From: Bacteroidales bacterium UBA3808
GTDB taxonomy: Bacteria > Bacteroidota > Bacteroidia > Bacteroidales > Paludibacteraceae
NCBI GenBank assembly: GCA_002369075.1
Contig: DFEG01000038.1
Span: forward strand, 1-60,195
DNA: 60,195 nucleotides
Reading direction: 5' to 3'
In this document: positions 44,606 to 50,839 of the stretch, piece by piece
Position numbering within the stretch: position 1 is the first letter of the stretch
How the letters are laid out: every line of letters begins with the position of its first letter
Program-made: the position numbers and the translations under genes
Notes under the pieces: generated by a model
Databases searched by the model: none
Told to the model about the DNA's origin: nothing
The model's input: only the letters and a program-made list of their open reading frames with translations

Positions 44606-44965
44606 ATGGTTACAATGATCTTAATGATGTTGCTCCAGACCGCGATGTTGGTCTTCGGGCAAGTGTTTCTGAAACTCGGTATGCGGGATATGCCCGCTTG
44701 GCAATGGACAGGATCCTTTATCTGGCATCAGGTTATTCTCAACGCCTGGCTTCTTATCGGAGTCGTGCTCCTTATAGCGGCAAACCTCTTCTGGCTGTGG
44801 CTCTTGGACAAATACCCCTTCTCGCAGATATATCCGCTGACCAGTCTGGGCTTCGTCTTCGGTATGCTCTCCGGCGTATTCATTTTCCATGAGACCGTCG
44901 GCATTATGCAGTGGGTCGGAGTGACGATGGTCATGCTCGGCTGCTATTTTATAGCGAAAGCTTGA
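44606..44965 (+). CDS. Small DMT-type (EamA/ArnE-like) membrane transporter
   Basis: The 119-residue protein has four predicted transmembrane helices: MILMMLLQTAMLVFGQVFL, VILNAWLLIGVVLLIAANLF, ISQIYPLTSLGFVFGMLSG-like YPLTSLGFVFGMLSGVFIF, and QWVGVTMVMLGCYFI. This size and the PLTSLGFVF segment fit the small multidrug resistance / ArnE-ArnF type, which often flip lipid-linked sugars. Given the neighbouring glycan genes, a lipid-linked sugar flippase is a reasonable inference. Its 3' end overlaps the convergent glf gene by 17 nt. Confidence 0.82.
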   Translation: MVTMILMMLLQTAMLVFGQVFLKLGMRDMPAWQWTGSFIWHQVILNAWLLIGVVLLIAANLFWLWLLDKYPFSQIYPLTSLGFVFGMLSGVFIFHETVGIMQWVGVTMVMLGCYFIAKA

Positions 44966-46070
44966 TTGCCTTCTCAATCACCGGAGCCATGTCGTAATAC
45001 TTGTATTCGGCTAATCGTCCGCCGAAGATAACGTCCTTCTCTTTTTTCGCCATTTCCCGGTATTGTTCCGCGAGCGCGTTGTTACGCTCGTCGTTCACCG
45101 GATAGTACGGCTCCATGCCCGGTTTGTACTCCGTGCTGTATTCCTCGCTTACTACTGTCTTGGGACATTTATACACCTCTTCACCGAACAACTCGAAATG
45201 CTTGTGCTCGATCACGCGGGTATAGGGCTTCTCATGCGAGGTGTAGTTGATCACGGCATTGCCCTGATAATTGGGGGTGTCCTCTATACGCGTCTTGAAC
45301 GATACCGTACGCCAGTCCAGTCTGCCCAGCCGGTAACCGAAATACTCGTCTATCGGACCGGTATAGACTAACTTGTCTGCAACCTCACGCCAGCTGTCTT
45401 TGTATTCAGCAAAGAAATCACAATCGGTCTTGGTCTCTATACCCTCCAGCAATTTCTCGATCAGCTTGTTGTAGCCGCCGATAGGAATACCTTGGTACAG
45501 GTCGTTGAAGTAGTTGTTGTCGAATATGAATCGTACCGGAAGTCGTTTGATGATGAACGCCGGTAACTCTTTGCAGTCGCGGCCCCATTGCTTCTCCGTG
45601 TATTCCTTGATGAGTTTCTCGTATATATCTTTTCCTACCAGGCACAATGCTTGCTCCTCCAGGTTCTGCGGCTCGCGGCCGTGGAGTGCCTCTACTGCCT
45701 CGCGCCGTTGCTCCTCAATGCGTGCTTTCGCCTCGTCCGGCGTTCGCACATCGCTCCACATCTGGCAAAACGTGTTCATGTTGAACGGCAGGTTATAGAG
45801 TTCGCTTTTGTAGTTTGCTACAGGGCAGTTGGTGTAGCGGTTGAAAGGAACCAGACTGTTCACAAAATCCCACACCTCCTTGTTGCTCGTATGGAAGATA
45901 TGCGCTCCGTATTTGTGCACATGGATACCTTCCGTATCTTCGCAATACACATTGCCGCCTAACTGCGGACGCTTGTCAATCACCAGACATTTCTTGCCAG
46001 CCTGTTTCGCGCGGTAGGCAAAGGTCGCTCCGAACAAACCGGAACCTACTATCAGATAGTCGTATTTCAT
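44949..46070 (-). CDS. glf: UDP-galactopyranose mutase
   Basis: Glf interconverts UDP-galactopyranose and UDP-galactofuranose using reduced FAD; the furanose form feeds bacterial cell-surface polysaccharides. The 373-residue protein begins MKYDYLIVGSGLFGATFAY, the FAD-binding motif, followed by LVIDKRPQLGGNVYCED, HKYGAHIFHTS and NRYTNCPVANYKS. Near the middle is TEKQWGRDCKELPAFIIKR, and toward the end AVINYTSHEKPYTRVIEH. The ATG at 46070 overlaps the upstream stop (ATGA) and starts the FAD motif, so the much longer in-frame start at 46322 is rejected. Last gene of the minus-strand glycan operon. Confidence 0.95.
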   Translation of the reverse strand: MKYDYLIVGSGLFGATFAYRAKQAGKKCLVIDKRPQLGGNVYCEDTEGIHVHKYGAHIFHTSNKEVWDFVNSLVPFNRYTNCPVANYKSELYNLPFNMNTFCQMWSDVRTPDEAKARIEEQRREAVEALHGREPQNLEEQALCLVGKDIYEKLIKEYTEKQWGRDCKELPAFIIKRLPVRFIFDNNYFNDLYQGIPIGGYNKLIEKLLEGIETKTDCDFFAEYKDSWREVADKLVYTGPIDEYFGYRLGRLDWRTVSFKTRIEDTPNYQGNAVINYTSHEKPYTRVIEHKHFELFGEEVYKCPKTVVSEEYSTEYKPGMEPYYPVNDERNNALAEQYREMAKKEKDVIFGGRLAEYKYYDMAPVIEKAIKLSL

Positions 46071-47515
46071 TTTCTTTTCAGTATTTGGTAGCCTTCCGGC
46101 TCTTGTTCGTAAATCTCGTAACCGAGGCGCATAATATCCGCGCTGTTCTGTTCGTGCGCTACTACCCATAACGGCGCGTGTTCGCTTATCTGCCGCCATG
46201 ACTCTTGATACATCTCCTCCGTCATTCCCGGCGGAGCGTAAAAATAACGGCTTGCAGGCTTGCCTTCTACTTTCAGCCATAATCGGTAGTTGAAACTGTA
46301 CTCGGGCGCATTGATCGCCCACATGGAACGGTCGTCGAAACCGTAAACCATCACATACTCGCTTTCCCCTCTCTGCTCATTCAGCAGGCAGGCTACTTTC
46401 TCATCTTGGCTCTTGTCAAAAGGCGTGAGGCGGAAATAACTCCTTATGCCGAACACCACAACGCATATGCTGATACATACGCCTGTCACAAACAGACGGA
46501 TGCCTTTCTTCTTGCGTATCTGTTCCCACGAACCCGCTAACAGCAGTGCGAATACGCCGAAACATGGGAACGTGTAATGAGGATAGCCGTTCTTGATATA
46601 GACGTTCAGCACAATCGAGAACAGAAACACCATGCTCAGCCAATAGACCCACTCTTTCTCCTTGCTGCGGAAATACATGGCGAGACCGTAGAACACGAAT
46701 CCCGGGAGGCAAACTAATGTGATGTCCCGTACGCCTATCCACCGCCCGTAACCCGTCTGCTCGCCGTAGCCGTGCAGGTTGAAACGCAGGTAGCAATCGA
46801 TGAACTCATTGAAATTACCCTCCTTGTACAGCCACCAGGCGATAGGCACAAGCACTGCTCCCAAACCGACCGTCACGGCCCCGGCATACCGCAGGAACAC
46901 ACGGCCGTCCCAGCGTCGTATAAGGTGGTACAACGCGTACCCGGCTATCGGAATAATCCCTGCACTGGTGTTCGCTTTGGTCATTAGGCACACGCCTACC
47001 GACATTGCTAAGAGACCCATTTCTACGAACGAGAAATATCCGCTGTCCTTCAGATGCTTGGCCATTATGTAGCAGCAATAGGTGCACCACGGAGCTGCTA
47101 TCCATTCCGGACCGCCCCCATCAACGAAAGGCAGCTGAAGGTACATCCCCATCAGCAACGATACGACCAGTGATTCTTTCTCGTCGTTATACAACCGCGC
47201 GATCTTGTAGAACAGCCCCATCATCAGCCATTCAATCAGTATGTCTAACAGCCATACGCCATGTATGCCGGCTATACTTGTGAACAACTGATATGTCAGA
47301 TAGACTAACGGACCTTTGTGGTCGAACATGTCGCGGTACATCACCAGCCCGTCGCTCATCCACATCGCGCAGCGGCTATATACGCTCGCGTCGGTCGGAT
47401 AGTTGCCGTTGCCCCAGGGAGCCATGGAGTGGGGGAGCATGAACACAAACGCGGCGATACTAACGATACACCACGCTTTCTTGTCACTTATTCCTAAGCC
47501 CCTCTCATCTCTCAT
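46067..47515 (-). CDS. GT39-like polytopic membrane glycosyltransferase
   Basis: The 482-residue protein has about ten hydrophobic helices (WCIVSIAAFVFMLPHSMAPWG, VWLLDILIEWLMMGLFYKIA, YFSFVEMGLLAMSVGVCLM, FALLLAGSWEQI) and a soluble C-terminal part. An acidic pair in the first periplasmic loop (YPTDASVYSRCAMW, then RDMFDHKGPLVY) resembles the GT39/ArnT-like GT-C family, which use lipid-linked sugars outside the inner membrane. It is linked to the GT2 gene upstream and glf downstream by ATGA overlaps, so all are co-translated. A job in assembling a surface glycan from a polyprenyl-phosphate sugar is inferred. Confidence 0.78.
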   Translation of the reverse strand: MRDERGLGISDKKAWCIVSIAAFVFMLPHSMAPWGNGNYPTDASVYSRCAMWMSDGLVMYRDMFDHKGPLVYLTYQLFTSIAGIHGVWLLDILIEWLMMGLFYKIARLYNDEKESLVVSLLMGMYLQLPFVDGGGPEWIAAPWCTYCCYIMAKHLKDSGYFSFVEMGLLAMSVGVCLMTKANTSAGIIPIAGYALYHLIRRWDGRVFLRYAGAVTVGLGAVLVPIAWWLYKEGNFNEFIDCYLRFNLHGYGEQTGYGRWIGVRDITLVCLPGFVFYGLAMYFRSKEKEWVYWLSMVFLFSIVLNVYIKNGYPHYTFPCFGVFALLLAGSWEQIRKKKGIRLFVTGVCISICVVVFGIRSYFRLTPFDKSQDEKVACLLNEQRGESEYVMVYGFDDRSMWAINAPEYSFNYRLWLKVEGKPASRYFYAPPGMTEEMYQESWRQISEHAPLWVVAHEQNSADIMRLGYEIYEQEPEGYQILKRK

Positions 47516-48249
47516 CTTTCATCTTTCCTCTTCTTTAGTGACTTGTTGATGGCGTGGAAATCAACCAGCGCCTTTTCTCCGATACCGAAGATGCGCTTCA
47601 TGTTGATGCTGTTCACGCCGCCTTGGCGCGGACGGAAAGTGATCGGGTACCACCCGATATTGTATTTCCACCGTACGGCTATGGCGCTTACCGCTACGTT
47701 TGCTAAGTTGTAATCCTTCGGCATGATGTCCAGAATCGGCTGCAACTTCTCCACTTTCATCAGTCGGAACGGCGTGTTCGCATCTTTCACCCATACATGG
47801 AAAATCTGCCATACCACCAGCCTGAGAGTCTTCGTTACAAACACACGGCTTGCACCGTCCTGACGCCCGCCGCGGGTACCTATCTGGAAATCATATTTCT
47901 CTCGGTTCTCCCACATCGGCCAGAACTCCTCCGGCAGCGTCTGTCCGTCGCTGTCCGTCTGGAAGATATAGTTCGCACCATGGTCTATCGCATAATGGTA
48001 GAGGAATAGAACGGTAGCCCCATGACCCGAATTGGGTTTGTCCAGAGCCACTAAATAGCGGAATTTCTTCTGCAATCCCAGCAGAATCTTGTACGTGTTG
48101 TCGCGACTGCCGTCGTTCGCAATCACTAACTGCGCGGTGTGACCTTCTGCATTGATCTTCTCACACACCGGGTGCCACTGCCGGATAACATCTTCGATAT
48201 TCTCCTCCTCGTTATATGCCGGCAGTACAAAATAGATTGTATCTTTCAT
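47512..48249 (-). CDS. Family 2 glycosyltransferase (polyprenyl-phosphate sugar synthase-like)
   Basis: The 245-residue protein has a GT-A fold: IYFVLPAYNEEENIEDVI at the start, AQLVIANDGSRDNTYKIL, and a DSDGQTLPEEFW segment in place of the DXD motif. It resembles dolichol/undecaprenyl-phosphate mannosyl- or glucosyltransferases, without C-terminal membrane helices. It would make the lipid-linked sugar used by the GT39-like neighbour. It is connected to the GtrA gene by a 4-nt overlap and to the GT39-like gene by ATGA. Its last residues KDER are encoded by a CTCATCT repeat. Confidence 0.9.
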   Translation of the reverse strand: MKDTIYFVLPAYNEEENIEDVIRQWHPVCEKINAEGHTAQLVIANDGSRDNTYKILLGLQKKFRYLVALDKPNSGHGATVLFLYHYAIDHGANYIFQTDSDGQTLPEEFWPMWENREKYDFQIGTRGGRQDGASRVFVTKTLRLVVWQIFHVWVKDANTPFRLMKVEKLQPILDIMPKDYNLANVAVSAIAVRWKYNIGWYPITFRPRQGGVNSINMKRIFGIGEKALVDFHAINKSLKKRKDER

Positions 48250-48665
48250 TGTTGTTTTGCCTTGTGCTCTCGCACGCTTTTAAATGTAATATATTTGTTA
48301 AGAACGTATTGGAATAGTGCTACTACTACGATGGAGACCAGCTTGCACACCACTTCGTTCATACCGCCCATCGTCACCATTCCCCATAGCATCAGTTCGC
48401 TCAATCCCAAACCTGCTAACCCCACCGCGTAGAACGAGGCAAAGCGGGTCTTGGGATGATCCTTCACCTTGAAATTAAAACTCCTGTTCAGTACAAACGA
48501 GGTGAATATACCTACATGGATACTGATTACGTTGGCCCATAAATAGGGCATCACCTCGAAATGGCAGAGTATCGTATATACCCCGAAATCCAACCCTGCG
48601 CAGAACCCGCCGATAATACCGTATAGTATCAGGTTTCTATATTTCCTATATAACTCTTTTATCAT
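48246..48665 (-). CDS. GtrA family membrane protein
   Basis: The 139-residue protein has four transmembrane helices and fits the GtrA family, which is proposed to flip lipid-linked sugars across the inner membrane. Visible segments are ILYGIIGGFCAGLDFGVYTI, NVISIHVGIFTSFVLNRSF with the family's NRxFxF-like motif, and VALFQYVLNKYITFK near the C-terminus. The ATG at 48665 begins MIKELYRKYRN. An in-frame start at 48725 would add 20 residues encoded partly by a repeat array and overlap the next gene, so it is less likely. Its end overlaps GT2 by 4 nt. Confidence 0.9.
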   Translation of the reverse strand: MIKELYRKYRNLILYGIIGGFCAGLDFGVYTILCHFEVMPYLWANVISIHVGIFTSFVLNRSFNFKVKDHPKTRFASFYAVGLAGLGLSELMLWGMVTMGGMNEVVCKLVSIVVVALFQYVLNKYITFKSVREHKAKQQ

Positions 48666-48696
48666 CTTTCGCCTATAACCTTTCGCCTCTAACCTT

Positions 48697-49836
48697 TCAC
48701 TCCTGCTGACGCAGACTTTCTTCATGTATCATCTCCCACAATGCCAACTTAAACTCTGTCCGGAGCATTCTCTCTCCCCCTTCAGGGGGCTGGGGGGCTT
48801 TTAATTTCTCCACTATTTCCTCATATCTTCCGGGTTGGAGTGGGGCTACGCCGTGCGCTTTCTTCCATTCGCCTATCCGTTTGCTCACATCCATTCGGGC
48901 CGCGATGGTGTCCCATAATGCCTCATCCAGCTCATCTATTTCCGCCCGTAACCAATTCAACTCAATGCTATCAACCTTATCTTTGGTATCCACCTCTTTG
49001 CTATCCACCTCTTTGGTATCACTCAGTCCCTCGTTTTTTGCTGCATGGGATGCTTTCAAACACGTAAACGAGTCGTAAACGAGTCGTAAACGAGTCGTAA
49101 ACGAATCGAGGTATTTCCCTAATGTAATCGGAGTAATTTGCTGTACACTGTCGGAGAGTGCTTCTTCTGGCCGGTAATGTACTTCCACCATCGCGCCGTC
49201 GAGTCCTAACTCAGGTATCTTCTGCATCAACTCCGGCACTCTCTTGGCATCGCCGCTCATGTGACTCGGGTCTAACAGCATCGGTATGTCCGGTCTCGCG
49301 AGCCTCACCTTGTGAGCCATCGCCCAGCACGGCTTGTGTCCGCAGCCTCTATGTACCGCCATCACCGGCACGCCTGTTTTCTCCAGCCGCTCTATGTTCC
49401 CGATCCACAACCCTGCATCCTCATTCACCGGATTCTTGATGAAGATGCCTTTTATCTTACAGTCACTTTGTGACGGTCTTGCAGCGTAGCGGCCCGTAAT
49501 CGCGTCTGCGATTGCACTAACCGCCATCGGGTTGGCACTCGTCCTCGCGCCTATCCACAAATAATCAATCCCTGCTTTGAGAGCCGCCTGGACATGTTCG
49601 GGCGCCGCCACTTCGGTGGCTACTGGCATACCCAGATCTCTCTTCACTTCCTGCAGCCACTCCAAAGCCTCTTCGCCCACGCCTTGGAACGTGTGCGGGC
49701 TCGTGCGCGGCTTCCATGCGCCCGCGCGATAAATAAAAGAAACCCCGCACGCCTCTTTCAGTTGGCGCGCGGTCTCTATGACCTGCTCACGGCTCTCCGC
49801 CGCACAGGGACCTAATATATAAATCAGAGTTTTGAT
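48697..49836 (-). CDS. DAHP synthase fused to chorismate mutase (start codon unclear)
   Basis: The N-terminal domain is a 3-deoxy-7-phosphoheptulonate synthase of the KDO8PS-like type (GPCAAESREQV, RAGAWKPRTSPHTFQG, PVMAVHRGCGHKPCWA, PMLLDPSHMSGDAKRV); the C-terminal domain is chorismate mutase (NWLRAEIDELDEALWDTI, ARMDVSKRIGEWKK). Together they control entry and the branch to Phe/Tyr in aromatic synthesis. The frame upstream of conserved GPCAAES contains no ATG, GTG or TTG back to an in-frame TGA near 49915. The first GTG (49678-49680) would cut off about 50 conserved residues. I place the 5' end at 49836, where an ATC stands and a 7-bp repeat ends; ATC, CTG (49827) or ATT (49824) would be the start. 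The inter-domain linker is built of 11-bp and 15-bp repeats. Confidence 0.8.
   Translation of the reverse strand: MKTLIYILGPCAAESREQVIETARQLKEACGVSFIYRAGAWKPRTSPHTFQGVGEEALEWLQEVKRDLGMPVATEVAAPEHVQAALKAGIDYLWIGARTSANPMAVSAIADAITGRYAARPSQSDCKIKGIFIKNPVNEDAGLWIGNIERLEKTGVPVMAVHRGCGHKPCWAMAHKVRLARPDIPMLLDPSHMSGDAKRVPELMQKIPELGLDGAMVEVHYRPEEALSDSVQQITPITLGKYLDSFTTRLRLVYDSFTCLKASHAAKNEGLSDTKEVDSKEVDTKDKVDSIELNWLRAEIDELDEALWDTIAARMDVSKRIGEWKKAHGVAPLQPGRYEEIVEKLKAPQPPEGGERMLRTEFKLALWEMIHEESLRQQE
49066..49109 (-). repeat. 11-bp tandem repeat, 4 copies, coding
   Basis: Four units AAACGAGTCGT (last AAACGAATCGA) encode part of the linker between DAHP synthase and chorismate mutase. A second array of three 15-bp units (48981-49025, CTTTGGTATCCACCT type) lies 40 bp away in the same linker. 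Confidence 0.9.
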
Positions 49837-49862
49837 GGCTGACAGTTGACAGCTGATGGCGC

Positions 49863-50324
49863 TTAATAAGTCAATTGCAATCGGAACAGCATTGCATCCG
49901 GCACAAACCCGTCATAGACGAAATCCGAAATGGTCAGATCTATCTCTACGAATCCGGGACCATGCAGGTACTCGATATGTTCCTGATAGTTGACATATTC
50001 GTCTATCGGCTTACCGGCACTGTCCACTAACTGCTCTCTCTTGTAATCTGTCAACGGGAGCGGCCTTTGATACATGTCGGCTGTTCCGCTGTTGTACTCG
50101 CGGCTTACACTCACCTCGCCGTAGTTATATACGTTGCTCGTGAGCTCCGGCACATCGAACTGGCAGTAATAGAACCCCAGGTTATTGTCAAAGACCCAGT
50201 CACTCTTGTTCACTTTTAGATCAATGGTCTTTTTCTGCATCTGGGGCTCATTGCGCTGGCATCCTGTCAGCACGATTCCTGTCAAGACCATCAGGCATAA
50301 AGTCACATACTTTTTATTCTTCAT
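49863..50324 (-). CDS. Small lipoprotein of unknown function
   Basis: The 153-residue protein has a lipoprotein signal (LCLMVLTGIVLTGCQRNE), so it is anchored in the envelope. The mature part contains aromatic-rich strands (LGFYYCQFDVPELTSNVYN, LHGPGFVEIDLTISDF). I recognise it only as a Bacteroidales-type lipoprotein with no assigned function. A promoter lies upstream at 50353-50384, and the aromatic/glycan genes follow in the same direction, so it is probably the first gene of that transcript. The DAHP synthase frame opens inside its 3' end. Confidence 0.8.
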   Translation of the reverse strand: MKNKKYVTLCLMVLTGIVLTGCQRNEPQMQKKTIDLKVNKSDWVFDNNLGFYYCQFDVPELTSNVYNYGEVSVSREYNSGTADMYQRPLPLTDYKREQLVDSAGKPIDEYVNYQEHIEYLHGPGFVEIDLTISDFVYDGFVPDAMLFRLQLTY

Positions 50325-50352
50325 TTTTCATCTCTCATTTTATTTCAGCCTG

Positions 50353-50384
50353 CAAAGATACTGCTTTTTTTCGACATATGCAAG
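50353..50384 (-). promoter_or_regulatory. Promoter of the minus-strand lipoprotein-aromatic-glycan operon
   Basis: On the minus strand TATCTTTG (50353-50360) and CTTG (50381-50384) are 20 bp apart, with an A-tract in the spacer. It lies about 30 bp before the ATG at 50324. Confidence 0.65.
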
Positions 50385-50468
50385 CCTACGTGCTTTTTTT
50401 TTGAAAATAGTGTACTTTCTCGCATAAAAATGCATTTCAGACTTGAACTTTATTTGTCTGCTATATAA

Positions 50469-50494
50469 AAAAGAGACGCATCAACGTCTCTTTT
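50469..50494 (-). terminator. Hairpin terminator
   Basis: AAAAGAGACG and CGTCTCTTTT form a 10-bp stem with a six-base loop (50469-50494). On the minus strand it is followed by TTTATA. It lies just beyond the decayed tRNA copy. Confidence 0.7.
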
Positions 50495-50495
50495 G

Positions 50496-50552
50496 GGGTG
50501 GAGAGTGGGGCTCGAAAATTGCGACACCTCGCAATAATCGACAGAGCGTAGC
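50496..50552 (-). pseudogene. Decayed partial copy of tRNA-His
   Basis: The 21 bp at 50496-50516 are identical to the 3' end of tRNA-His (50626-50646). Further 5' on the minus strand, fragments still align with the tRNA anticodon region (TCGATTATTGCGA against the real gene's TCGGATTGTGGTTCCGA, then TGTCG), with deletions and changes that destroy the anticodon and T stems. It is followed, like the real gene, by a hairpin terminator. Confidence 0.6.
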
Positions 50553-50596
50553 GGCGGAGAACCCACGTCGTGGGCGAGATGCCCCCTATAAACACG

Positions 50597-50623
50597 AAGA
50601 GAGAGCCACTACGGCTCTCTCTT
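50597..50623 (-). terminator. Hairpin terminator of tRNA-His
   Basis: AAGAGAGAGCC and GGCTCTCTCTT form an 11-bp stem with loop ACTAC (50597-50623), just 3' of the tRNA on the minus strand. The following T content is modest (TTCGTGTTT). Confidence 0.65.
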
Positions 50624-50626
50624 TCG

Positions 50627-50700
50627 GGTGGAGAGTGGGGCTCGAACCCACGACACTCGGAACCACAATCCGATGCTCTGCCAACTGAGCTATGACCACC
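50627..50700 (-). tRNA. tRNA-His (GTG)
   Basis: On the minus strand the sequence has an extra 5' G (the G-1 identity element of tRNA-His), the D arm GCTCAGTTGGCAGAGC, an anticodon stem TCGGA/TCCGA enclosing loop TTGTGGT with anticodon GTG, and a T arm GTGGG/CCCAC with TTCGAGC. No CCA is encoded. The acceptor stem pairs GTGGTCA with TCTCCAC: positions 5-68 (T-T) and 6-67 (C-C) are mismatched, which is unusual. The 3' 21 bp are repeated 130 bp away. A promoter (50731-50762) and a terminator (50597-50623) frame it. Confidence 0.88.
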
Positions 50701-50730
50701 ATGTATGCTTCTGTTTCTCAAAAGCGGGTG

Positions 50731-50762
50731 CAAAGGTACTACTTTTTTTTGACATGACCAAA
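50731..50762 (-). promoter_or_regulatory. Promoter of tRNA-His
   Basis: On the minus strand TACCTTTG (50731-50738) and TTTG (50759-50762) are 20 bp apart, with an A-tract spacer nearly identical to that at 58021-58052. Confidence 0.75.
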
Positions 50763-50839
50763 TTTTTTTTGTTTTTTTCATTAAAAAACGTCACTTTTAT
50801 GCTTTTATGCGCTCCAATGCAAGCAAAATAATGCATTTC

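Noticed and set aside
44949..46322. Longer glf start with 84 extra residues
   Set aside because: The extra N-terminus overlaps the GT39-like gene and has no homology character; the FAD motif begins at the ATG at 46070.
48697..49680. DAHP synthase starting at GTG 49680
   Set aside because: This start would remove GPCAAES and RAGAWKPRTSP, which are needed for phosphoenolpyruvate binding and are read in the same frame just upstream.
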